DNA from: Discostella pseudostelligera
Lineage: Eukaryota > Bacillariophyta > Thalassiosirophyceae > Thalassiosirales > Thalassiosiraceae
Assembly: GCA_036940085.1 (NCBI GenBank)
Contig: JALLBK010000636.1
Span: 1-25,815 of the forward strand
Length of the DNA: 25,815 bases
Direction: 5' to 3'
Position 1 is the stretch's first letter, and each line of letters starts with the position of its first letter. Of the stretch, positions 7,806 through 18,403 are shown one piece after another. The translations under genes were made by a program, and so were the position numbers. The notes under the pieces were generated by a model. The model was not told the DNA's origin, made no database searches, and saw nothing but the letters and a program-made list of their open reading frames with translations.

Positions 7806-10800
7806 TTACAACGCAAAATCACCAGAAGAAGAAGAAGACTTCCGTATCGCCCTAAATGGACTACGACGACCTTGTCGCTTCGTGCTGCTGCCCCATAAGC
7901 TAGCATTGCCCCATCCTACGTGATTTTGCTCCCAAAGCTGTTGCTCCTCCTCTCGTTCTATCCTCGCCTCTTCGAGCTGGCTCTTGAGATTCTTTCGAAT
8001 GTTGGCCATTGTATCCTCTCCCAACAGCGATGTCAAGCCCTTGCTGCCGAGACTTCCCGCGTCAGCAGTTTCGAATAAGTCCAGCAGTTGCATATTAATT
8101 AGTCGGGAGGTATTATCATCACGAAGTGTTTTGTCACCAAGTTCATTGTGTGTCAGCACCTCTGTGCACAATAACACAGCAGCACGATCAGCCACGCACT
8201 TCATCAAGTACAACAAAAGTGCGTTTGCTTTGTCCATGTTTTGGGATGCACCAAAATGTCGGCACCATTTGAGTGCAAGGATGAGATGACCTAAAGAGGG
8301 CACGCCACGAATGTCAGCTTCACCTATTGACTTTGGAGACGGTCTAAATGCATAGATGCACTGTCTTTTCGATGTATCTTCCATACCAATAATCCGCGAC
8401 CAAGGGACATGGCTATCCACAACTCCAGAGTCTAAAAACACCACGGAGATTGTGCGAGTTGATCTATCACAGCTTGTGGCTCTGGCATACTGCGTGGTAT
8501 CTGTGCATGATTGGAGATATCGCTGTTGGTATTGTTTTCCTGAGTGAATCGCCACAGTGGTTCCGGGAGTAATCACTGCCGCGACATCAAAACGTGACGC
8601 CTCTTCATTCGAGAAATAGGTGAATGAACCAAATGCAGGGTGTGTATCAGATAACACACTCAAAGAATTGAAGAGACAATATCCCGCAACTTGCTCAATC
8701 TCGGCAATAAATAGATTGTTCACATGAATCTGAAAGCTTTGTTCCAGGCTTGAGTCTTTCCGAGAAGGATTTGCAGCTGCTTTCGTTGTTGCCAAGTGTG
8801 AATTCGCGAAGTCTTTGTTGGTAGCAAAGATGCAGCAACTGTGAGCGAAGTGAGCATTGCATATTGCCTCATGCCGCGCGTTCGGGATCCCTTCTGCTAG
8901 CCTTGGATTGTCAAACATGGATGTAGGTTCCATATCAGTGCTAATATTAGACAAAGCAACGAACAGCTCCCGAGCATTCGCAATGGAACCGAGAAAAGAA
9001 GATGTGATTTTAGTCAAGTCGAGACTTGTCGAAAGAACCTTTTCATATATTTTGCTGCATTGTCTTGAAAATGATGTCTTGATATCTCCCGTACAAAGTT
9101 CGGCGAAAAGAGAAGAGATATCAGCGGCCTCCTTCAGTAGGTTGGGAGTAAACGCAAATGTTGATGACTGGATGCTAGATGAAAATGGCGAGGATTTGGT
9201 CTTTCCCTTGCCCGAGTAGTAGCTAGTTTGGGTGCTTGCCTCACTCAACATTGATGAAAAGCAGGAAAACAATTCACCCTCGTAGATGCAGAGGAAGTCA
9301 AATGCCACGCTTATGACTGGATTCAGCTGACGGATAACATGCTCGTCCACTCTTGCATAAAAATTTGATTGACGCTGAACTGATCGGAGAAGCGATGAAA
9401 AAGTATTTATCACCTCGCGCCAGATAGAGTGCACCAAGTCGTTCTGCGAAGTAGGTCTCATATTGCTTGACGAAGCAGCAATGTCATATTTGCTGCTTGC
9501 CATGCTCGTGCAATAACCACGATGACGAGCAATGGACGAGGTAACTTCACCTGAGGGGTTCAGCGTCCATATCTTGGCAGCGGTCCTCACAAGCGGATTG
9601 TCAATAAGCGACTGGAAACATCTATTCTCAATCAATAGAAGTAGAACGTCAACAACAGATGATCCTGATTCAGTCAATGAATGAAAGAGTGTTACAATTG
9701 AATGAATGATGTCCACGGCATTGTTGTGAATGATCGACACAGAGTGCGTTGATGAACCAGCTCGGACGGATTGATATGTCAGCGATGAAACAGTGGATGC
9801 TGCATCAAGATGGCGTAGAAGAGAATCGACGGCACTCCTTTCCTTCAAGCATGCAGCGAAATCGACTCCATATGAAAACAATTGAGAATTGCCTCGATTC
9901 GAGCCAATGGTTGTGGGGGCCAAATGCGATAGTAGTGATAATGATACTCGAAGCAGCTGTAACGAAGCTCCCGCGCCTGACAAGGTAGCACCAAAGTCAT
10001 ATTCATATTTGGGGGGCAATGGCGTATCGTCGGTTACTACGATGTCACCCGTCTCCGAATGCACATACTGTAGTGACTGCAAGGCATTCACGGCGAGATC
10101 AGTAAAACCAATTCTGAGGTCATTGTATTTCAATGCATCGTCGCGAGATATTTCTCCTTGGGACAGACTTTCGAATTCCGAAAAGAGCGCGAGTGCCAAT
10201 GTCAGCAACTTTGCGCGGATTGAGCAAACGACCTCCTTTTATGAATTGAATGAGCAGTAGAAAGTCGAGTAAATAATACCATCGACAGGAAGCAAATTGG
10301 GAGTCAGTAGTTGAGAGGCTTACCTGATCTGGGGGGAGGACTGATCCCAGTTGCGTCATTACGAATAAGTTATTGCTAACCGTGTAGAGACGTCCGATTG
10401 TATCTTGCACATTCTGCGTGGAGGTTCTGTGTGCGACGTCTGTTGAAATGTAGTCTTTCCTGGCTGTGATGTACATTAGCAACGTGCATAATTCTCCAAA
10501 CGGTTCAGTACCCCCAATCTCAATTAATCCTTGACTCGACAACAGCGCCGCCGCAACCATTTTAGATTCAGTTAACGATGAGAGTGCCGCCAATGAGCAT
10601 TCGGCTAGTCCATTTGTTAATGAGTATTTTTCCTTGTTGGAGCGCGTGTCAATCACATTCGCAGTTACGATTTCGAAGAAAGTTGCCCATGATGCAGAAA
10701 ATAATGCTGTGCTTTGACTTAGTGCATGGATGGCATTGCTGTGCATAAATGTTTTGATACTCTCGGACCGAGGTAGCATTATTGCCTCTGTAATGATAAC

Positions 10801-13800
10801 GTACGATCCGAATGAGCACCATGATGAAGAAGCCATCCCCTCCTCAGGAGGATTCGCTCTTATGAACGAGGCAATATTCCAATTCGCAACGTTCCTAGTG
10901 AATCGAAGCCACGAAGCAGCCGCCAATGCGTCAGCATCACCTGAGGTTAATAGCGCCTTCCAGCATTCCATAGGTCCTAAATCAAATAGGTCCTCTACGA
11001 ACTTTATTCCACCATGTGACTTTGTTCGAACTCTGCACATGATCTCAATCGCAATGATATCAAGAGATCGAGACAGAAGGTCGAACAAGATACACTTTTG
11101 ATTCACCGAAGCGGTGGACAGCTCTTGGAGTGAGTGTTTTTCTTCCAAGGTCATGATTGCAAGCAATGAGCATCGGGTCAACTCAGCAATATGGTTTGCT
11201 ACCAGAGACGTCGCAACCGACTTGTTCAAGTTCGTGAGGTAAGCCGCGATGATCCCACATGCATGCACACTGTCCGAGTTGTTCATATTGCAGGTCGCTC
11301 TACAACTTTTCCATAGTTCCGAAACGACAAGAAGACAGGCGCAGGTCAACAAGCAGCGTAAGTTGATGAGCCTATCATCCCACGTGCCTTGATCTTCACG
11401 TGAATGGTTCATGATATTGTTTGTACTCGCTATGCATAGGACAATCTTGTCAACTAGCCTCCAGTCTTCGCCATTGCCCCCGAGAAGAAAAGCCCTAGCA
11501 AGATCTGGATGGCTTGACACGCTACCAGCAACAGTTTCCAACATAATTGTCGCCAAGAGCACCTGGTGTTCTATACCTTTGGCATTATCTTCAGAAATAT
11601 CATCACTAGCGTGTCTGTCGAGTATTCTGAGTAAGACTTCAAACATGTGTCTTCCACCTTCCAACGCAACTCGAAATGCATTCGATTCCACATTCGTGCG
11701 ATACTTCCCAACTCCATTTTCATCCACAAAATTTGCGTGCCGTAGACACATCTTGATAATCCTCGCCGATAACATGGCTGAATTTGATTTGACCCTTACG
11801 ATGTCATCAGAATTGCATGCAAGGCGTGAAATCAAGTTCAAATTCGCAACATTCAGTGAAGCTATGGCATCATGCGGGTGAAGAGATGAAGAAGATGCCT
11901 TGCTCAAGAGTAAAGTGTAAAGGCTCCCCTTGACACGATTCTCATCGAGAGGACTTTCTGCCAAATCATCCGTCTGTTCACCCCAGACAAGCATAAGGGA
12001 AAGGGCCATTGCGGCTACATCGTACAATTCTAAGTCCACATCTTCTTTAACAGCTCCAAGAACGTCATTCGATAAGGCGACTGGCTTTCGCTTTGGAGTC
12101 ACGAACCTCCTCCATGCACCATATTTACCATCTTTTTCATTCTCGCGGTGTTTCGTCGCTGCCGAATCCATCACCAGAAAAAGTTCTCTTGACTTTGATG
12201 CATTCTTCATTATTGAGATCGATATTGTCACTGTGGCTAAGAACGCAACAATCTGACCCAGTGGCGTAGACGAAGATAGCGCGTTGATAATATCATTCCG
12301 AACGTTAAGTGCAAGCCGTCGCACTTCTTCATTTTCGTGGAGATAGCCAACTTGTTTCAGATTGACTAGTGTGCCCACAATCGATGCTAGGATCGCCTCC
12401 GTTGTGGCAACTTGTACTCTCGATGTGGGGAACGATACCTCAGAACTCAAGACAAACGACGACAACAGATCCAAGGCGACCATCACTCCACAGCCAATAG
12501 TCTCAATATATCTTGGAACTGTGTCCGACGAGACAATACTATGATTGAACGCATTGCGTGCCAGGTTTGATGACAAGCAGTTCAAAATTGTCATGGCGGC
12601 TAGAGTAATCTCACTGTCACCCCCGTTGGCAATGAAAGGAGCAAGTCCACTCATTTTATCTCCTCTTTCGAAAGACAAAGTGCTAGAGGGAGCGAAACAA
12701 TTGCATGCCTCCACTTGAAATGCGGTATCGGATCCCACCAGCAAGTCAGCTAATAAATTCAATGCTGAAGACGTGAGTTCTGCACATTCGCATTCCAAGC
12801 CTAGCTTTCTATGGGAATGCACCTCAGATGCTATTTTGCAAATGATATGTGGTGCGGAAGATACAGAGCTTTGTAACGACTTTCTAATCCATTCTTTCGC
12901 ATCCTCTCCACCTAAATAAGCAAGTGTTGAAATCGAGTGAATGACAAGGGTGGCATGGCGAATAGTTCTTCGCTCCTCTGCTGTGACGCGACCATAAGAT
13001 TCGTTTATCGAATTTATCAACGGAGCAAGTGCGGATATGACGGACATGGAACTGCGTAACAATTCCTCAGGTAGAAATTCCGAAGTCAAGATGCTACGGA
13101 CCATTGAAGGACTTGCGCACAAAGATGCAATCAAATGGAGGAACGTTGATAAGGGCCTCAGGCAGTGAATAATAGCTTGCTGTGATCCCCCCGTCTTCAA
13201 TATTGCCAATGTCGACGTAGCCAAGCTGTGAGATGCATCCAACAAGTAGCACATGGGCTCGGCACCCGTGATTTCTTCATCGTCAACATTATCCATGTCC
13301 TCGCTCCCGTCCCGTTGGCAAAACATCTCCCAACTTGCCCAAAATTGTTCGCACATAATCGATGAGTTCTGATAAATAACAGAAGCCAAATCGGATAGCA
13401 TTCCAATATTATCAACCGCTGAAGAATGTGAATGAAGTGAAAGCAACACGTCGCGAAAAGCACGGATGGTACCTGTGAGTATTTCCCGACCGATCGACGC
13501 ACAAATCACCGATGCGGCATCGGCAACGACTAGATCATCAGAAGGAGTATCTCCATCGTGCTCATCTTCGCATATTTTCCCCTCGGCATCCAATAACGTC
13601 AACTCCTGCTCATGATTCATCTCAAACACACCACGCTTCAATAAATTTGAAACTAATGCTTCGTTTCCATTATTACGCTTTCGAACCGAATTACCAACAA
13701 TTGGATCTTGCACCGCAGACTCTAGCACACGATGCAAGTAGGCAAATGCAGCACATTCATCGTTGGCCATTCGTGCACATCCACGTCCCCAACTGCCGAC

Positions 13801-15732
13801 TTCGGTCATGAACTCATGGGTAGGGTGTTCGAGGCTTGCCAGATGAAGAAGCAGGCCAAAGGCGAGGAGAGCGACGCCTTCTGGAGCTTGTACTCCCCAG
13901 AGTTCATCGTCATCATAATAGTTATCGATCTCGCCGTCGAGGTTCATACCCGAGACGCCAATCAGCCGGTCACGCTCCAGTTTGCCTCGCTTGCATTCAT
14001 TGTACGCAGCTCCCCGTCGATCACGCGCGGCATTTCCTAACGAATGAAGCTTCTGCCACAACACCTCTAATTCCTCTTGTGCGGCCATGCGATTCTGATC
14101 GGTAGCGCCAGCGTCAATAATACCCCCGAAAAAGGGATGGCGGTTTACCCACTGATTACCCCCTTGATATACCGTTCTCCATAATCCCATGCACTCTGCA
14201 CATATTAATGCCCATAATCCATCGAGGGTACGCCTCGCCTGTTGACCCGTCATTGTAACATCCAGTTTCATCCCTCCTCCTCCCATCAAGTCATTTCCAC
14301 GCCCTCCCCGGCCATCGCTATTCCAACGCTGCAACCCACCGCCACCACCTCCTCGTCGTAATTTCACATACTCTTTTCCAGTCATACCAAACTCCGACGA
14401 TGATGACAACGACAATGATGATGCAGCCTCCATAATCAAAAACAAATCCAACCGCGTCACACCTCCATCGATACGATCATAGAGCAACACCAGGAGTGCC
14501 TCCGCAGCCTCTTGCCGAACGGCATGTAATATCTCGGTATTTCCCGATAGGAGAGTCTCCAGTCCACCGCCAACAGCAGCACTGTCACTGCCACGCAATT
14601 CCCCCACTGAATATGGTAATTCTATCCCTCCCAAACCAGGTAATGCCGGTCCCGTTGCCAATTTCAATAATATTTGGAATATCCCACGTCTATGTCCATG
14701 ATTGGTACGATTACTGCCATGTGCCACCACTAGCCTTGCATCAAGATGGTCTAATAGACGTGCACAGGAATGACTTATCCCCCGTCTTGATTTGGTTGCA
14801 TCGACTCCCCCCTGTTGTTCACCATCATTGTCACCATGGTCATTGTCATCCGCCTTGCCCTCTTGTTCCAATCGCAAGCATTCCGTAATAATCCGTAGTC
14901 GGATCAAGAATTCTTGACGATGAAAATGTAATACACGACGGAATAATTCTTGTGTGCCTAGGAGAGAACGTAGTCGAATTTCTTGTTCGGCGGCTGTTGC
15001 TTGGGCTTGAGAAGTGGAGGAGGAGGATGGTGAATGAATGCCAGCAGAGGTGCTGGCAGTGGTGGCATCCTCGCCGTCCTCTGCAGCACCACCACCATCT
15101 GACGACGTAGTAGTCGTACTTGTTGTTGTAGTCACGATAGCAAAAGTTCTCAACGATGCCAAAGTCATTCGTACTGCCCGCTCTCGACTAATACCCAATA
15201 AATCTACAAGTGCAGTAATGTGTGCCTTGCCATCCGGGGTGTGAAATGCCTTGGGAAAGGAGGTGCTTCCCCCACTAACACTACTGCTGCTACTGCCAGA
15301 TAGGGTGGCGGTGGCGGAAAAATTGGTAGAAGTAGTGCAAGTAAATCCAGAATTGGTGGCCACGTTCATCAAATTGGTCCACCAGGCATCATTACTCCCA
15401 CTGCTACTGCTACTCAAACTGCCTCCACCGCTGCCTGCCTCAATATCTTCCTCGAAACGAGACAGCAGTCGATCAAATTTCGCATTCAAATTATCACCAC
15501 TTTCGGAGTTGGTGTCATTGTCGTCATATACGTCGGATTGGAGTAGGTGAGTGAGAAGGGCCTCGTCGTCATCTTCGAACCAGGATGCCGCAGACACCGC
15601 CGCCGAAGTTGATGTTGATGCGAAGTCTCTCCCCGCATTTCTACGACTATCGCCGCCCCTGCTGCTACTACTACTAGCGCCATCAGATGAGCCAAAGAGG
15701 TTGTTGCTCTTGGGTGGGGTGAAGCTTGCCAT
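7806..15732 (-). CDS. Nup188-like scaffold nucleoporin (two exons)
   Basis: Exon 1 is 15732-10324 (1803 residues) and exon 2 is 10235-7806, giving about 2612 residues, a little longer than animal Nup188 (about 1750) even after its low-complexity inserts. The product looks like a long helical solenoid. Conserved-looking blocks fit the Nup188 order: a hydrophobic ALLAFGLLLHLAS segment at about 620-633, SDLASVIYQNSSIMCEQFW at 780-798, then a LHLIASLCASPSMVRSIL block at about 865-882. Nup188 is an inner-ring scaffold of the nuclear pore complex. N-terminal residues 1-250 are Ser/Thr/Gly-rich with a single NLFG. Residues about 2360-2422 look like a beta-rich Tudor/SH3-like segment, and 2552-2575 are a charged helix with LEEARIEREEEQQL. 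The start ATG has a good context (GCCATGG). The related Nup205/Nup192 family is the main alternative. The assignment rests on recalled motif spacing, not on an alignment. Confidence 0.68.
10236..10323 (-). other. Intron of the Nup188-like gene
   Basis: On the minus strand the exon ends in CAG and the intron begins GTAAGC at 10323. It ends AAAAG at 10236, with exon 2 resuming GAG GTC GTT in phase 0. The 88-bp length fits the other introns here. Reading through the donor gives an in-frame extension that soon stops, whereas splicing joins two helical stretches (LPPDQ to EVVCSIRAKLL). The acceptor is AAG followed directly by GAG, so a second site three bases further on (10233) is equally usable. 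Confidence 0.8.
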
Positions 15733-16035
15733 GGCTGATGTTTACGATGGCGAAGGCTGCGGTAGTGGTTGATGTTGGAGTTGCTGCCTCCTGCTCTACC
15801 ATATCTGCCGCCTGCCGTCCGCCGCCGTCATGGCGATGGGAGGACGGACGGCGGTATTGGTCTGTCTGTGGTGGGGTTTGGGGATGGTTGTGTTTTGGCG
15901 GTGTGATAATTTGGTGGGAGATTCCCGCCATAAATAACTTCAGAGAGAATGACGTCACCGCGCCGAAGATTCACCGCCCATCGAACAAACTGCATCGGCA
16001 TCGGCATAAGTAGATCGGCATGGTCATGATAGAGA
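15733..16035. promoter_or_regulatory. Divergent promoter with TTCCCGCC, TGACGTCA and GGTCTGTC
   Basis: This 303-bp spacer lies between the head-to-head Nup188-like and permease genes. It holds TTCCCGCC at 15922-15929, the perfect palindrome TGACGTCA (a CRE-type bZIP site) at 15950-15957, and TTGGTCTGTC at 15857-15866, a member of the motif family seen at 24-74, 20244-20351 and 22842-22931. The sites are visible; their use is inferred. Confidence 0.5.
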
Positions 16036-17811
16036 ATGGTTCAACCATCGATCACCAATCTCCATGATCATCTTCACCACGGACGGAAGACGATGACGGC
16101 GGCGACGGCGTATTTTGCACCACCTCCAATTGGACTTGCACACTTGCAGGAAACGACTTCTTGGAGAATTACTGGTAGTGTTGCCAGGAACAAGCGTCTG
16201 CAGAATGTTGCAGCGAGTAGGAAAAGTGATAATAGAGTTGGCGTAACCTACAAGTGGAAAAGTGCGTTAGAAGGAGGAACAAGTTGGTGGGCACTCCAAC
16301 AACGACAAGACGATGATGACCACGACATTGTCGATATCGATACTATCACTGCAAACATTGTACCATCAGCAGTATTATCCACTCCAACAACAACTACTAC
16401 CGTCAAATCCCAAGCGGCATTAATAGCAGGGACCGCCGTTGGGGGTGGATTCCTCGCACTGCCCGCGGCTACGGCACCATGTGGTGCTGGACCATCGGCA
16501 TTGGGATTATGTGGTGTTTGGTTATTCTTACTTGGTGGTTCCTTGTCACTGTCCAATGCTATTTTTGGTATGAAGAGAAGGAGATCTAGGAGTACAACGA
16601 TGCGTAATGCAAACCATATGCTGAATCAGTTAGACGACGTTCAAGACGACGATGCATTACCATCATTCACACCATCACTATCATCCTTAATACGGGAATG
16701 CTATGGCAACACTGCTGGATTCCTCACCGGTTTTGCCTTCCTCTCCTTAATAGTGTTGACGCTGGTCGCACAATTATCCAAGGTTGGGTTATTGTTGGGA
16801 AATGCATTTCCACAGACCAATGTCAACTTGTCAACGACGTGTTTCACGGTATCGATGGTTGCATTATGTTCATTGTGCAATGGACGGAGAGTGGAACGGA
16901 TTAATACTGTATTGACAAGTGTTATGCTTACTTCGTTTGTAACCTTGGTTGGTTTGGCTGCGGGTAGTGGAAGTTGGAGCGTGAATGCACTGAAGAGGGC
17001 TGATTATAGACAATTACTACCCACGCTCTTTTCGTCATCCACGTCATCGTCGATGGGGTTGAGCAGTCCATGGGCTATACCAATATTCATTCAATTGCTC
17101 GTGTACAATGAGGTGGTGCCTCTGGTAGCATCGCGGCTGCAAGACGAAGCAAAGGTCCGCAGAGCGATTTTATTAGGATCATCAGTGCCGCTGGTCATGT
17201 GTTTGGTATGGAGCTGTGTCTCACTTGGACTTGTGCCGTACGAGCCACTATCCCTCACTGCAGCAACTTCGGGCAGAATGTACTCGTATGATCCACTCAA
17301 TAAGCTACTTGGGGCTTCCTCCATGGGTGGAATCATCGGGAAACTGTTCCCTATGTCCATGAACGTATTAGCTGGCTCGGCAATATGCACCACCATCATT
17401 GGTTGCATTCTCGCAAGTGCACAGTTCATCGAAGATGTGATGCAGAGAAGAACCAAATCAACAAAGAGAAGCAATGACGGTGACAAAGCAACAACCCGCG
17501 AGAATGTCTATCGAAAGGTTGGTACACGTGCCTTGGCCATCGTACCAAGCGCTATGATTGCACTGTACGGCACAAATCGTGATTTGTATTATCGTGCTCT
17601 CCGACTTGCCGGTGCTGGTCCGGTGACGCTGCTTTATGGACTGTTACCACCCTTGTGCAACCTTCGATTGTGTTGGAAGCATGCATCGACAGATGATGGA
17701 AAGGACGGTAGCGCCGGTAGCACAGTACTCCGTCGGATTTATGTCGCTACGCAAATGATGCTAGTGATGATAAGTGCGGGTATTTTGACGGCTAGCCATA
17801 TTTCCAAATGA
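16036..17811 (+). CDS. Tryptophan/tyrosine permease-family amino acid transporter
   Basis: A 591-residue multi-pass transporter of the aromatic amino acid permease type (HAAAP/AAAP fold). The signature of the first membrane helix, AALIAGTAVGGGFLALPAA, is at about 127-145 and is the unwound substrate-binding helix of the family. Further hydrophobic segments follow at about 152-176, 225-255, 268-281, 290-310, 345-365, 378-400, 430-462, 500-512, 525-542 and 568-586, about eleven in all. The family carries aromatic amino acids with protons or other ions. About 125 residues precede the first helix. They are His-, Arg- and Ser/Thr-rich and could be an organelle-targeting or cytosolic extension, but there is no obvious signal peptide at the first ATG. 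A second ATG at 16093 is possible. An in-frame TAG lies two codons upstream of 16036. Location and exact substrate are inference. Confidence 0.85.
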   Translation: MVQPSITNLHDHLHHGRKTMTAATAYFAPPPIGLAHLQETTSWRITGSVARNKRLQNVAASRKSDNRVGVTYKWKSALEGGTSWWALQQRQDDDDHDIVDIDTITANIVPSAVLSTPTTTTTVKSQAALIAGTAVGGGFLALPAATAPCGAGPSALGLCGVWLFLLGGSLSLSNAIFGMKRRRSRSTTMRNANHMLNQLDDVQDDDALPSFTPSLSSLIRECYGNTAGFLTGFAFLSLIVLTLVAQLSKVGLLLGNAFPQTNVNLSTTCFTVSMVALCSLCNGRRVERINTVLTSVMLTSFVTLVGLAAGSGSWSVNALKRADYRQLLPTLFSSSTSSSMGLSSPWAIPIFIQLLVYNEVVPLVASRLQDEAKVRRAILLGSSVPLVMCLVWSCVSLGLVPYEPLSLTAATSGRMYSYDPLNKLLGASSMGGIIGKLFPMSMNVLAGSAICTTIIGCILASAQFIEDVMQRRTKSTKRSNDGDKATTRENVYRKVGTRALAIVPSAMIALYGTNRDLYYRALRLAGAGPVTLLYGLLPPLCNLRLCWKHASTDDGKDGSAGSTVLRRIYVATQMMLVMISAGILTASHISK

Positions 17812-17911
17812 TGCAGTCTATTCTGTATTCACATCGCTGCGTAATTGCTTGTCATGCTAAGTGTGGCACTGCTAGCCATGTTTCCAAAAAATGATTCATT
17901 CTATTCTATAA
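17791..17911 (+). repeat. Direct duplication of the permease 3' end
   Basis: GCTAGCCATATTTCCAAA at 17791 (last codons and stop of the permease) reappears as GCTAGCCATGTTTCCAAA at 17871, exactly 80 bp downstream. In both copies CTATTCTRTA follows after a few changed bases. It looks like a local tandem duplication of the stop-codon region that now lies in the 3' UTR. Confidence 0.7.
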
Positions 17912-18070
17912 CCATCGAGCAAATTCCAGTTTGGCAATATTAATATTTACTCGGTTTCTGCTTGTGTAGGCAGATTGTGTATTGCGCCATTGTTTCATTG
18001 ATGTAGCCACAAAACACTCCAATGGGGATAAACTACTTTTAGGTCGAGCAACCTGAATATTCAATGATAT
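17812..18070. other. Spacer with 3' UTR sequence and a perfect hairpin
   Basis: Downstream of the permease I see the 80-bp duplication noted separately and AT-rich sequence, with no credible ORF. At 18052-18075 CCTGAATAT, a 6-base loop and ATATTCAGG form a perfect 9-bp inverted repeat. The right arm runs past the end of this spacer and overlaps the stop codon of the coding-like fragment on the minus strand. It is a candidate 3'-end processing or stability element for the converging transcripts. Confidence 0.4.
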
Positions 18071-18402
18071 TCAGGATCTTTTTCCGCTCTTCCAATTCAG
18101 TAGTTCAACTTTTCGGTAGAGGAAAGAATCGTTTGAGTAGAGGATTGCTTCCTCAAGCTGCACCGTTGGTACGAGGGGGAGTGTATACATGACGTCATTT
18201 GCAAGAGTAGAATATGCGGTATAGTAACCAACATTCTTACTTCTCGCTTCAGTCTCTCCTCAACCCCTTGTTCAACATGGATTGCAACTGAGTCAAAAGC
18301 CTGCGACCGCAAATGAGAGAAAATCTCAACTTTGTTGTCGCATGCATTCCGACTACTCAATTCTACCAAAAAATCCCAGCCCCATTTCCGAGGACGAACG
18401 AT
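18071..18402 (-). CDS. Unidentified coding-like fragment with its own intron
   Basis: Just downstream of the PstS-like gene on the same strand, a frame opens at a possible acceptor (AACTAAG, ending at 18403) and reads to 18241. There A|GTAAGA is a good donor. A GGTGCAG acceptor ends at 18158, and 29 in-frame codons run to TGA at 18071-18073. The intron is 83 bp and phase 0. The encoded sequence looks natural: WGWDFLVELSSR near the start, VEQGVEERLKRE then LEEAILYSNDSFLYRK across the junction, and WKSGKRS at the end. There is no in-frame ATG, so it needs an upstream exon: either an alternative 3' end of the PstS-like transcript, the tail of an interleaved gene, or a gene relic. I recognise no family. 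The coding status itself is uncertain. Confidence 0.35.
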
Positions 18403-18403
18403 C

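Noticed and set aside
7806..10208. A separate 800-residue gene starting at a TTG codon
   Set aside because: An in-frame extension upstream, a GT-AG intron in phase 0 and continuous helical character show that it is exon 2 of the Nup188-like gene.
9889..10260. 123-codon plus-strand frame across the Nup188-like intron
   Set aside because: It is antisense to a well-supported exon and has no domain.
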